Source of the DNA: Archangium violaceum
GTDB taxonomy: Bacteria > Myxococcota > Myxococcia > Myxococcales > Myxococcaceae
Assembly: GCF_016859125.1 (NCBI RefSeq)
Contig: NZ_CP069338.1
Coordinates: 8,745,501-8,809,500 of the forward strand
Length of the DNA stretch: 64,000 nucleotides
Direction: 5' to 3'
Numbering within the stretch: the stretch's first letter is position 1; the number at the start of each line of letters is the position of its first letter. The position numbers and the translations under genes were made by a program. The notes under the pieces are model-generated. The model was not told the DNA's origin. It worked only from the letters and a program-made list of their open reading frames with translations, and ran no database searches. This document shows, piece by piece, positions 53,323 to 61,326 of the stretch.

Positions 53323-55206
53323 TTGGTTCGTACCCGCTTCCTTGCTGCAGCGCTGCTCGCCCTTCCCCTTGCCGCCTGCGAGGCCGACAACTCGCAGCTG
53401 CCCGATGGCGCCCAGAAGTTCGACGAGGCCGCCGACTCCCTCGGTGACGTCCAGGCCGCGCTGGCGGCGCTGCCCTCCGCCCGCGTCGTGGGCTCGCACG
53501 ATGACGGTCTCCCCTTCATGATCGAGGGCCGGCTGAGCGGGGCCCAGAGCCTCGCCGCGGGCTCGTCGCTGTCGAACATCGCCGCGGTGTTCCGCCTGCA
53601 GTCCTCGGATCTGGTGACGAAGAGCATCCGCACGGACGAGCAGGGCAACACCCACATCCGCTACAGCCAGACGAAGAACGGGCTGCCGGTGCTCGGTGGC
53701 GAGCTCATCGTCCACCAGGACATCGAGGGCGTCATCTTCGCGGCCAACGGTTCGGCGCGTGACGGCGAGCTGGCTCCCGCCAAGGCGCGCATCGACTCGA
53801 GCGCCGCGGGGATCGCCGCCCTGAACGCCACCACGGGCCGCCACCTGGAGATCGAGGGCGCGCCGCGCCTGGCGTACGTGCGCTCCAGCAAGGACAACAA
53901 GCTGAAGCTGATCTACGAGGTGGTGGTGACGGGCGAGGGCCTGGATCTGCCCATCCGGGATCACGTGTACGTGAGCGCGCAGGATGGCTCCATCGAGGGG
54001 GTGGCCACGGACATCCACTCGGCGCTCAACCGCGCGGTGTACTCGGCCAACAACGGCACCAGCCTGCCGGGTACCCTCAAGCGCTCCGAGGGGGGCGCGA
54101 CCACGGGTGACTCCCACGTCGACGAGAACTACGGTCACCTGGGCACCACCTACAACTGCTACAAGACCAACTTCAACCGCGACTCGTACAACAACGCGGG
54201 CGCGCAGCTGAAGAGCACGGTGCACTACAGCACCAACTACACCAACGCCTTCTGGAACGGCAGCCAGATGGTGTACGGCGACAGCAACGGCACGGACTCC
54301 GCGCCGCTGGGCAAGTCGCTGGACGTGACGGTGCACGAGCTGACCCACGCGGTGACCAGCTCCGAGTCCAACCTCACCTACTCCAAAGAGTCCGGCGCGC
54401 TCAACGAGGGCATGAGCGACATCTTCAGCGCGTACTGCGAGGCATGGACGAAGGGCTGGACGGTGGACGCGGCGGTCTGGAAGATCGGCGACGACGTGTG
54501 GACGCCGAACATCGCGGGTGACGCGCTCCGCTACATGAACAACCCGACGCAGGACGGCTCGTCCTACGACTACTACCCCGAGCGCTACACGGGCACCTCC
54601 GACAACGGCGGCGTGCACTGGAACTCGGGTATCGCCAACCTGTCCTTCTACCTGCTGAGCCAGGGCGGTACGCACCCGCGCGGCAAGACGAGCACCGTCG
54701 TGACGGGCATCGGCGTCCAGAAGGCCGGCGCCATCTTCTACAAGGCGAACGTGGACCTCTTCACGTCGTCCACCACCTTCGCCCAGGCGAAGACGTACAC
54801 GGAGTCGGCCGCCGCGACGCTCTACGGCTCCGGCTCGGCCGAGCAGGCCGCGGTGACCAAGGCCTGGCAGGCGGTGGGCGTGGGCGTGGCGGTCGCGTCC
54901 ACCCCGCTGAGCAACGGCGTGGCGATCACCGGCATCTCGGGCGCCTCGGGCTCGGAGAAGCACTACTACCTGGACGTCCCGTCCGGTAAGGCGGTGACCT
55001 TCACGCTGAGCGGTGGCTCGGGTGACGCGGACATGTACGTGAAGTTCGGCTCGCAGCCGACCACGTCCTCGTACGACTGCCGCCCGTACAAGAGCGGCAA
55101 CAGCGAGACGTGCTCCTTCGCCGCGAAGACCACCTCTGGCCGCTACAACGTGATGCTGCGCGGCTACAGCTCCTACTCCAGCACCTCGCTCAAGGGCCAG
55201 TACTAG
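53323..55206 (+). CDS. Secreted M4 (thermolysin-like) metalloprotease with PPC domain
   Basis: A 627-aa zinc protease. Lipoprotein-like signal (LAAALLALPLAAC), FTP and PepSY propeptide domains (about 40-240), M4 catalytic domain with VTVHELTHAVTS (His338, Glu339, His342) and third ligand Glu362 in GALNEGMSDIF, and a C-terminal pre-peptidase domain (about 540-627; YYLDVPSGKAVTFTLSGGSG). The likely start is TTG 53323, with AGGAGGAG seven bases before; a TTG at 53302 lies ahead of that site. Probably a predatory or nutritional exoprotease; it is unclear whether the lipid anchor is kept, since the propeptide is removed. Confidence 0.92.
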   Translation: MVRTRFLAAALLALPLAACEADNSQLPDGAQKFDEAADSLGDVQAALAALPSARVVGSHDDGLPFMIEGRLSGAQSLAAGSSLSNIAAVFRLQSSDLVTKSIRTDEQGNTHIRYSQTKNGLPVLGGELIVHQDIEGVIFAANGSARDGELAPAKARIDSSAAGIAALNATTGRHLEIEGAPRLAYVRSSKDNKLKLIYEVVVTGEGLDLPIRDHVYVSAQDGSIEGVATDIHSALNRAVYSANNGTSLPGTLKRSEGGATTGDSHVDENYGHLGTTYNCYKTNFNRDSYNNAGAQLKSTVHYSTNYTNAFWNGSQMVYGDSNGTDSAPLGKSLDVTVHELTHAVTSSESNLTYSKESGALNEGMSDIFSAYCEAWTKGWTVDAAVWKIGDDVWTPNIAGDALRYMNNPTQDGSSYDYYPERYTGTSDNGGVHWNSGIANLSFYLLSQGGTHPRGKTSTVVTGIGVQKAGAIFYKANVDLFTSSTTFAQAKTYTESAAATLYGSGSAEQAAVTKAWQAVGVGVAVASTPLSNGVAITGISGASGSEKHYYLDVPSGKAVTFTLSGGSGDADMYVKFGSQPTTSSYDCRPYKSGNSETCSFAAKTTSGRYNVMLRGYSSYSSTSLKGQY

Positions 55207-55241
55207 TCCCGAGCACGCTGAACGCGAGCTGAGCTGAACGG

Positions 55242-55275
55242 CCCCTGGGAGGCACTGCCTCCCGGGGGTTTCGTT
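55242..55275 (+). terminator. Strong rho-independent terminator after the M4 protease
   Basis: A 13-bp stem CCCCTGGGAGGCA/TGCCTCCCGGGGG (one G-T pair) with a very short loop is followed by TTTCGTT. It lies 35 bp beyond the stop codon. Confidence 0.8.
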
Positions 55276-55362
55276 CTGCGGGAGGGGAGGCACCGGAATC
55301 CGACGCGAGGTGCAGCCGGGCCTTCCCGTGGAGCCGGGAAGGGTGTAGGTGCGGCGGACCGT

Positions 55363-56184
55363 ATGGCTTCCCCCCGACCCTTGCGCGACGCGGACCTCTC
55401 CCGGGTGGAAGGGGTCTTCACCGATGTCGACGGCACCCTGACCACCTCGCACCGGATGCTCTCCACCACCGTGCGGGCGCTCGAGCGCCTGGCGGACGCT
55501 GGCCTCAAGCTGGTGCTGGTGACCGGACGCCCGGCGGGCTGGGCCGAGGCCTGGGCTCGCACGTTGCCGGTGGAGGGCGTCGTCGCGGAGAACGGGGGTT
55601 TGTTCTTCCTGCGGGGGCCCGCGGGTAGGTTGCGCAAGGTGTACGCCGAGTTTCCGCGCGTCCGGGAGTCGAACCGGCGGCGGCTGGAGGCGGAGGTGGC
55701 GGCCGTGCTGCGACAGGTACCGGGCGCGCGCCTGTCCGTGGACAGCGCCTACACCGAGGTGGACCTGGCGGTGGACTACAACGAGGAGGCGCGGCTGGGC
55801 GAGCAGGGGGCCGAGCGGATCGAGGCGCTGCTGCGGGCGCGTGGGGTGACGGCGGTGCGCTCGTCGGTGCACATCAACTGCTGGCTGGGCCGCTTCGACA
55901 AGCGCTCCGCGGTGCGCCGCTTCCTGAAGCTCGCCTGGGGGCTGCGGCTGGAGCCGGGGGATGGGCGCTTCGTGTATGCCGGGGATAGTTTCAACGATGC
56001 CCCGATGTTTGGAGAGTTCGCCCTGAGTGTCGGGGTGGCCAACGTGCGGCGGGTGCTGGAGCGCATCGACACGCCGCCGGCCTTCATCACCCGGGCGGAG
56101 GAGGGGCGGGGCTTCGAGGAGCTGGCCCGCGCCATTCTCGCCCAACGGGCCCGCCGGGCCCCTCGTCGAGGAGTGGGATCGTGA
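55363..56184 (+). CDS. HAD-superfamily (Cof/IIB-type) sugar phosphatase
   Basis: A 273-aa phosphatase. Motif I is VFTDVDGTLTT (nucleophile Asp near residue 20), motif II VLVTGRP, and motif IV YAGDSFNDAPMF; a Lys in FDKRSAVRRFL serves motif III. The IIB cap lies between motifs II and III. Similar proteins hydrolyse sugar phosphates or mannosyl-3-phosphoglycerate; the substrate is unknown. The stop overlaps the GTG of the methyltransferase gene by 4 bp (GTGA), so they form an operon. Confidence 0.87.
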   Translation: MASPRPLRDADLSRVEGVFTDVDGTLTTSHRMLSTTVRALERLADAGLKLVLVTGRPAGWAEAWARTLPVEGVVAENGGLFFLRGPAGRLRKVYAEFPRVRESNRRRLEAEVAAVLRQVPGARLSVDSAYTEVDLAVDYNEEARLGEQGAERIEALLRARGVTAVRSSVHINCWLGRFDKRSAVRRFLKLAWGLRLEPGDGRFVYAGDSFNDAPMFGEFALSVGVANVRRVLERIDTPPAFITRAEEGRGFEELARAILAQRARRAPRRGVGS

Positions 56185-57377
56185 ACGTCGTCAAGCTGGA
56201 GCTGGCCCCGGGACTGGGCCGTCACCTGCGCGCGGGGCACCCGTGGGTCTTCCGCAAGGCGCTGGACAAGGTGCCGAAGATTCCCCCCGGCAGCGTGGTG
56301 GACCTGGCCGAGAACGGGAAGTTCGTGGCGCGCGGGTACTTCGATCCGTACTCGGCCATCGCGGTGCGCGTGCTGACGCGCAACCCGCGGCAGAACATCG
56401 ACGCGGCCTTCTTCGCGCAGCGGGTGAAGCAGGCGCTGGCCGAGCGGCGATCCCTGATCGACCTGACCGACACGGACAGCTTCCGGTTGATCCACGGCGA
56501 GGGGGATGGGCTGCCGGGCGTGGTGTTGGATCTCTATGGCCGGTACGCGGTGCTGAAGCTGTACTCGGCGGGGCTCACGCCGTACCGGGGGCTCATCGTC
56601 GAGGCGCTGAAGGCGGCGGTGCCGGAGCTCAAGGGGCTCATCGGCCGGGACGAGGTGGGCCGGGACGACGCGGAGGACGACGAGGGCCGGGGCTCGGGGC
56701 GGATGCTCTGGGGCGAGAAGGCGCCGGAGGTGCTGGAGATCCTCGAGCGGGGCGCGAAGTTCGGCGTGGATGCGTGGCGCGGGCAGAAGACGGGCTTCTT
56801 CCTGGACCAGCGGGAGAACCGCTTCCTCATCCGGCGGCTGGCCAAGGGGAGGGACGTGCTCAACTGCTTCTGCTTCAGCGGCGGGTTCTCGGTGAACGCG
56901 GCGCTGGGTGGGGCCAAGAGCGTGTTCTCCGTGGATCTGGATCCGGATGCCGTGGCGCTGGCGCGGGAGAACTTCACGCGCAACGGGCTGCCGGCGGAGA
57001 AGTACGACTTCCTGGCCGCGGACGTGTTCAAGCTGCTGGCGTCCTTCCGGGAGGAGGGGAGGACGTTCGATCTGATCATCCTGGACCCGCCCGCGTTCGC
57101 GAAGAGCCAGAAGGCGGTGCAGGCGGCGATCGACGGGTATGCGTCGCTGAACCGTCAGGCCTTGGGACTGCTGCGGCCCGGGGGCCTGTTGGCGACGGCC
57201 TCGTGCTCGGCGCGCGTGGGTCCGGAGGCGTTCCTGGGCGCGGTGAAGGAGGCGGCCTTCAAGGCGGGGGTGGATCTCGCCATGGTGGAGGAGCGCTACC
57301 AGCCGCCGGACCATCCGATCCGGCTCCAGTTCCCCGAGGGCCGCTACCTGAAGTTCTACGTGATGGCATCCGTGTAG
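56181..57377 (+). CDS. 23S rRNA (cytosine) methyltransferase, RlmI-like
   Basis: A 398-aa SAM-dependent enzyme. The N-terminal PUA domain (AGHPWVFRKALDKVPKIPPG) is followed by a linking EEHEP-like domain (SFRLIHGEGDGLPGVVLDLY) and a Rossmann methyltransferase (about 190-398) with the SAM loop LNCFCFSGGFSVNAALGG, the catalytic LDPPAFAKSQK and the Cys in ATASCS. This is the layout of RlmI, which makes 5-methylcytosine in 23S rRNA. A charged insertion near residue 160 (VGRDDAEDDEGRGSGRM) is unusual. GTG start overlapping the HAD gene. Confidence 0.92.
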   Translation: MNVVKLELAPGLGRHLRAGHPWVFRKALDKVPKIPPGSVVDLAENGKFVARGYFDPYSAIAVRVLTRNPRQNIDAAFFAQRVKQALAERRSLIDLTDTDSFRLIHGEGDGLPGVVLDLYGRYAVLKLYSAGLTPYRGLIVEALKAAVPELKGLIGRDEVGRDDAEDDEGRGSGRMLWGEKAPEVLEILERGAKFGVDAWRGQKTGFFLDQRENRFLIRRLAKGRDVLNCFCFSGGFSVNAALGGAKSVFSVDLDPDAVALARENFTRNGLPAEKYDFLAADVFKLLASFREEGRTFDLIILDPPAFAKSQKAVQAAIDGYASLNRQALGLLRPGGLLATASCSARVGPEAFLGAVKEAAFKAGVDLAMVEERYQPPDHPIRLQFPEGRYLKFYVMASV

Positions 57378-57383
57378 CCGGCG

Positions 57384-57408
57384 CGCGCGAGTCCGCGGGG
57401 CTCGCGCG
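57384..57408. terminator. Hairpin between convergent genes
   Basis: CGCGCGAG/CTCGCGCG, a perfect 8-bp stem with a 9-base loop, fills the 33-bp gap between the methyltransferase stop and the DUF4261 gene stop. It can serve both strands; no T-run. Confidence 0.55.
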
Positions 57409-57410
57409 TC

Positions 57411-58211
57411 TCACACGTCGATCCGGTACACCGTGCGGGATGGCTCCACGACGGAGGGCAGGTGCCGGACGCGGAAGCGCTCCTGCGCCGACAGGCCGAT
57501 GGTGTCCCCGTCCTTCAGCACGGGCCCGTGGTCCAGCAGGTAGTGGGCGAAGTTGAAGGCCCGGTCCACGAGCTCCGCCGGCTTCGTCCGGCACGCCACC
57601 AACTCCAGCTCCATGAGCTCGAAGCTCTTCATGCCCGAGGTGCACAGCGTGAAGGAGCCATCGGGGTTGCGCGCGAGTTGGAAGGCGAGCCACAGGTAGA
57701 GGGGGAGCCGTTCGCGCGAGGTGCGCCGGGTCTCCTCGATGAAGTCCTCCGGTGCGTTCACCACCGGGCCCTCGCCCCAGTACACGCCGGAGGCATCGGC
57801 CGTGGCGGCCACCGCGGCCACCACCCGGGTGAGCAGGAGCATCGTCGAGACGCGGTCCAACCCGGGCGCCAGCACGGCGACGAGGACGTGCCCCAGGTGG
57901 GCCTTCAACCGCTCCGTGGCCTCGGGCCAGTGCCACGCGGCGCGCGCCGGACCTTCCAGGTCACCCCACGGAATGGGGGAGCGCATCAGCGAGAGGGTGA
58001 CGACGGCGCCGTCCAGCTCGAAGCTCAGCGTGTCATCCTCGTGGCGGATTTCCTTCGGGCGCGGCAGGTCCTTCCAGTTGTCCTGCAGGAAGGCCAGCAG
58101 GGCGCCTTCGGGAATCGGCCTCGCCCGATCGAGCGTGACCATCGCGAGGCCCACGTTGCGCCGCGGCTTCGGCGCGTCCACGTCCACCGACTTCCTCCGC
58201 AAGAAACCCAT
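57411..58211 (-). CDS. DUF4261-domain protein
   Basis: A 266-aa cytosolic protein. The pattern DRARPIPEGALLAFLQDNWK, then VVTLSLMRSPIPWGDLEGPA, SGVYWGEGPVVNAPEDFIEE, and LYLWLAFQLARNPDGSFTLC matches DUF4261 proteins, whose function is unknown. GAGGAGG stands a few bases before the ATG. The region just upstream (58212-58325) belongs to a repeated block that also precedes the HEPN gene. Confidence 0.8.
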   Translation of the reverse strand: MGFLRRKSVDVDAPKPRRNVGLAMVTLDRARPIPEGALLAFLQDNWKDLPRPKEIRHEDDTLSFELDGAVVTLSLMRSPIPWGDLEGPARAAWHWPEATERLKAHLGHVLVAVLAPGLDRVSTMLLLTRVVAAVAATADASGVYWGEGPVVNAPEDFIEETRRTSRERLPLYLWLAFQLARNPDGSFTLCTSGMKSFELMELELVACRTKPAELVDRAFNFAHYLLDHGPVLKDGDTIGLSAQERFRVRHLPSVVEPSRTVYRIDV

Positions 58212-58325
58212 CCATCCTCCTCACCCCACGCCGGAGCAGCGCCTTGGATGACCGCTCGGGTGGGGACGCGCGAGCCCATGTCGGAGGTGGGTGATAGCAA
58301 TGAGCGGTGTGGGAGGGGAAGGGCG

Positions 58326-58665
58326 ATGGAGCGGAACCGTGTCCAACGCGGCGGCCTCGCGGGCGTACTACGCGGCCTACCATGGGATTACGTCATGGAT
58401 GACTTGACGGTCGAATTGGTGAGGGAGGCTGTGGGAGACAGGCCCGTGCGGTGGACGGATCACCGGACCACGAAGGGCGACTTTCCGGGACGCGACTGGG
58501 CCCTGGAGATCTTCGACGTGCCCTTCTCCGAGCAACGCGAGCTTCACGGTCGCCTGTTCCTGGGAATCATGAGACAGGCTCATCTTCCACACCCCAGAGA
58601 ACACGGACCGGTACTACGCCTGGGTCCGCGAGGAGCACGCGGCGGAAATGGCCGGAGCGACCTGA
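58326..58665 (+). pseudogene. Decayed copy of the HEPN gene and its partner
   Basis: This stretch aligns with the intact pair at 59318-59994. The ATGGAGCGGAA start, then the HEPN core (gcctcgcgggcgtactacgc, 58355-58384) and the end (gacttgacggtcgaa) remain, with the sequence between lost in two deletions. The partner gene follows from about 58434 (VRWTDHRTTKGDFPGRDWAL) and is frameshifted by a deletion after RLF, with its end (cgcggcggaaatggc) still recognisable up to TGA 58663-58665. The leader upstream (58263-58325) matches 59256-59317. It is a once-functional tandem copy. Confidence 0.82.
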
Positions 58666-58736
58666 CGTCGCTTCCAGGCGGGCCATTCCACCGTCGTTCG
58701 CGGGGGTGATGGCCCGTCCTGCCGAGGCCTTCGTCC

Positions 58737-59156
58737 TCAGTGCTTGAACACGCGCGAGGCGACGCGGTCCAGCACCTCGTCGCCCCACACGAGACTCGCC
58801 TGGGTGAGGCGCCGCATGTCCTCCTTGAAGGCCGCGTCCTGTGGCACCGTGGAGTAGGTACGGCTCAGGAAGAGGCTCTTGTTCTCGGGTTCGTAGTCCA
58901 CCGCGCCACCGCCGGTGTCCGTGCCGGACTTCTCCTCGGCGCGGAAGCCCTCGAGGACGCCGGGCTTGGGGGGATCGCGGAACTTGTAGACGAGCGCGCT
59001 CGCCTCGAGCGCCTGCGTGTCCGAGTGGTACTCGAAGTAGAGCTGCGCATCGCCGAGCACCGCTCCACCGAATCCCTGCGGGTTGAGGCCTTCGCTCGGC
59101 TGCCCGAGGGACTTCATGAACGCCTGCACCAGTCGTTGCGCTTCGTCGCGGGTCAT
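58737..59156 (-). CDS. CesT-like small protein of unknown function
   Basis: A 139-aa soluble protein: RDEAQRLVQAFMKSLGQPSE, then FGGAVLGDAQLYFEYHSDTQ and ALEASALVYKFRDPPKPGVL. This resembles the type III secretion chaperone-like (CesT) fold, with no secretion genes nearby, so function is unknown. GGAGGACCC precedes the ATG, and a perfect 15-base palindrome CGCCTCCAGGAGGCG lies just upstream. It sits between the decayed and the intact HEPN copies and was probably there before or inserted during the duplication. Confidence 0.65.
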   Translation of the reverse strand: MTRDEAQRLVQAFMKSLGQPSEGLNPQGFGGAVLGDAQLYFEYHSDTQALEASALVYKFRDPPKPGVLEGFRAEEKSGTDTGGGAVDYEPENKSLFLSRTYSTVPQDAAFKEDMRRLTQASLVWGDEVLDRVASRVFKH

Positions 59157-59317
59157 GGGTCCTCCGCCTCCAGGAGGCGTCGTTCTTCCGACGGCACGTT
59201 AGCAGCAGCCCACGCGGCATCGCGAGCAATGCGGCCCGGGATGACCGCCGGGGTCGGGGTGGGCTGCCCCATGTCAGAGGTGGGCGGTAGGAAGGGCGGA
59301 GGTGGAGGGGAAGGGCG

Positions 59318-59695
59318 ATGGAACGGAAGGCGTGGGAGAACCTGGCGGCGGCGCGTGTGCTTCTGGACGTTGAGGAGCCGTGCCCCAATGCGGCGGCTTC
59401 ACGGGCGTACTACGCGGCCTACCATGCGTGCTGGCATGCGATGAACGAAGTGGGTATCCCTACTCCAGAAGTCAGGTCCGGTGTATATTACTTCCTGCAT
59501 GAGCCTCTGCCGTACGAGGCACGTAGGACCGGGGTGCTCGATGACTGGACGAGCCAGGAGTTGTTCGACCTGCGCGAGCTACGGATCGCCGCGGACTATC
59601 TGGAGGAAGACGTGACGGTCGAGGATGCCTGGGAGGCACTGAAGGCGGCCACGGTCATTGTCCGGCATGTGCTTGGGGAGGAGCCCACATGGTGA
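59318..59695 (+). CDS. HEPN-domain protein, putative RNase toxin
   Basis: A 125-aa all-helical protein of the HEPN superfamily (COG1895 type): ENLAAARVLLDVEEPCPNAA, then ASRAYYAAYHACWHAMNEVG. The RX6H motif (Arg29 to His36), the proposed RNase site in many HEPN toxins, is intact. GGAGGGGAAGG precedes the ATG. The stop overlaps the next gene by 7 bp. HEPN toxins usually pair with a MNT nucleotidyltransferase; the partner here is not one. A DNA uptake or nucleotide-binding role without RNase activity is also possible. Confidence 0.78.
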   Translation: MERKAWENLAAARVLLDVEEPCPNAAASRAYYAAYHACWHAMNEVGIPTPEVRSGVYYFLHEPLPYEARRTGVLDDWTSQELFDLRELRIAADYLEEDVTVEDAWEALKAATVIVRHVLGEEPTW

Positions 59696-59994
59696 ACGAA
59701 CGAGAGGAGATCCGCCGGCAGGTGAGGGAGATCGTCGGGAAGCGGCCCGTGAGGTGGACGGACCACCGGACCACGAAGGGCGACTTCCCGGGCCGGGATT
59801 GGGCCCTGGAGATTTTCGACGTGCCTTCCTCCGAGCGCCGGGAACTCATCCACCGCCTCTGGGGACTGTTGACGAGTCTCTGGGACGAGAGGCGTCTGGC
59901 GCTCACCGTCCTCTTCCACACCCCGGAGAACACGGATCGGTACTATGCGTGGGTCCGCGAGGAGCACGCGGCGGAAATGGCGGGAGCGACCTGA
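59689..59994 (+). CDS. Unrecognised small partner of the HEPN protein
   Basis: A 101-aa soluble protein: RRQVREIVGKRPVRWTDHRT, TKGDFPGRDWALEIFDVPSS, and LTVLFHTPENTDRYYAWVRE. There is no GSxxRG nucleotidyltransferase motif and I know no family. AGGAG is six bases from its ATG, and it overlaps the HEPN stop by 7 bp, so its translation is coupled. The same gene order is kept in the decayed copy at 58326-58665, so this pairing is old. A natural guess is antitoxin. Confidence 0.72.
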   Translation: MVNEREEIRRQVREIVGKRPVRWTDHRTTKGDFPGRDWALEIFDVPSSERRELIHRLWGLLTSLWDERRLALTVLFHTPENTDRYYAWVREEHAAEMAGAT

Positions 59995-59995
59995 T

Positions 59996-60514
59996 ATGCG
60001 ACAGCTGGGAACCGTGGTGCTGTTCACCGTGCTCGCCGGTTGTGGAGGGGGCGAGGAGATCCGGCGCTACCGCGTGGCGGTGGATCCCGCGCCTCTCTCG
60101 GCGCTTCCGGCCTCCTGTTATCTCGGGGGGACGCCGCCCTCGCCGCGGGTGGAGGAGCGCAACCTCTACCGCGATTTCATCTGGACCGTCTGGGAGGCCG
60201 GGAGCTCCGATCGGGCCTTCCTGGAGATGGACTCTCCCGAGGGCGGCTGGCGGCTCGGGGACGCCCCGCCGGTGAGGCTCTCGGGGGCCATCGCCGGGAG
60301 CGGAGACTCCTTCTCGGCCGAGCGGGTGCTGGTATCGGCCGACGGTCAGGAGCTGGAGTCCACGGCCCTGCGCATCGTTTTCGAGGACCTGGACACCCTT
60401 TCCCGGGGCGTGGTGGAGCTCAAGTCGAGCTGTGCCTCGTGCGCGGGGGGCAGCCCCCTGTCCTGCGAGGCCCGGCTGTCGTTCACTGCCCGGGAGGAAG
60501 CGCTCCAGGAGTGA
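59996..60514 (+). CDS. Small lipoprotein
   Basis: A 172-aa lipoprotein (GTVVLFTVLAGC, lipobox LAGC). The mature part is beta-rich (YRVAVDPAPLSALPASCYLG; ERVLVSADGQELESTALRIV) and has a Cys-x-x-Cys near the end (SSCASCAGG). No family recognised. Its ATG begins 2 bp after the partner's TGA (TGATATG), so it may be carried on the HEPN transcript, although the link in function is unknown. Confidence 0.7.
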   Translation: MRQLGTVVLFTVLAGCGGGEEIRRYRVAVDPAPLSALPASCYLGGTPPSPRVEERNLYRDFIWTVWEAGSSDRAFLEMDSPEGGWRLGDAPPVRLSGAIAGSGDSFSAERVLVSADGQELESTALRIVFEDLDTLSRGVVELKSSCASCAGGSPLSCEARLSFTAREEALQE

Positions 60515-60553
60515 AGCGCGCGGACCCACTCCGGGTTAATCTCCAGGCCCTCT

Positions 60554-61186
60554 ATGGTCCTCAAAGGTCAGTTCCTCGAGCGTCCCACGCTCATCCCCCT
60601 GGGGTCCGAGGTGATGGAAGGCATGGCGCATCGGGGTGATGAACGCCCCCCGCTGCTCGTCCTCCCGCCCCGTCCCGAGGACGGGGGCGGCATGGACCAT
60701 GTCATCGGCGCCGAGCTGGCCTTCGCCGCGTCCTCGGCCGGCCACCCCACCTTGCGCTTCAACTACCGCGGCGTCGGCGGGAGCCAGGGGACTCGGGGCT
60801 CGGGCGAGGCGCTGGTCCAGGACGCCGGGGCCGCCCTGGAGGTGGCGCTGGAGAATGCCCATGCCCCCGCCGTGGCGGTGGCCGCGCTCCATGGGAGTGC
60901 CCGGGTCGCCCTCGCGCTTCGCGCGCACCATCCCGAGGTGGCGGGCCTGTGTCTGGTGAGTCCCAGGGAGGTGGAGGCCCGGGAGCTGGCCGGGCTCGGA
61001 CGGGGGCTGCTGGTGGTGGTGGGCGAGCTGGACTCCACCCTGTCCCGGGCGGAGCTGGCCCAGGCCGTGGACGCCGCGGGGGGCACGCTGGAGGTCGTGG
61101 AAGGCGCCGGGGCCAATTTCCATCACGCCCTGCCCCAGGTGGGAAAAGCCGTGCGCGCCTGGCTGAAGCGGCTGTCGGGCAAATGA
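60554..61186 (+). CDS. Alpha/beta hydrolase-like protein with degenerate nucleophile elbow
   Basis: A 210-aa alpha/beta-fold protein of the COG2945 type: LRFNYRGVGGSQGTRGSGEA is the hallmark segment, and VVVGELDSTLSRAELAQAVD and VEGAGANFHHALPQVGKAVR carry the likely acid and His. The usual GxSxG elbow is replaced by ALHGSARVAL, which has the Ser but not the Gly spacing, so activity is doubtful. The start ATG at 60554 has no clear ribosome binding site. Alone on the plus strand between two lipoprotein genes. Confidence 0.72.
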   Translation: MVLKGQFLERPTLIPLGSEVMEGMAHRGDERPPLLVLPPRPEDGGGMDHVIGAELAFAASSAGHPTLRFNYRGVGGSQGTRGSGEALVQDAGAALEVALENAHAPAVAVAALHGSARVALALRAHHPEVAGLCLVSPREVEARELAGLGRGLLVVVGELDSTLSRAELAQAVDAAGGTLEVVEGAGANFHHALPQVGKAVRAWLKRLSGK

Positions 61187-61326
61187 CCTCGTGTCGTGTA
61201 ACCTATTGATTTGACGAAGGTTCCTCATCCCGGAGGGAACTTGCCCGCTGGGAGGGGTATCAAACAGATTCGATCCAGACCCAATCGTTCCGCGGTTCGT
61301 TCGTATGGGTCGTCAAAGGAGCGCCC
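61187..61326 (+). other. Short intergenic region before the subtilase gene
   Basis: Contains GTTCC/GGAAC arms (about 61220-61242) that could form a small hairpin. An AGGAG lies six bases before the subtilase ATG at 61327. No convincing promoter boxes were found. Confidence 0.4.

Noticed and set aside
53062-56145. A 1027-aa antisense frame over the M4 protease and HAD genes
   Set aside because: It crosses a terminator and two real genes, has low-complexity Val/Arg/Gly content and no ribosome binding site.
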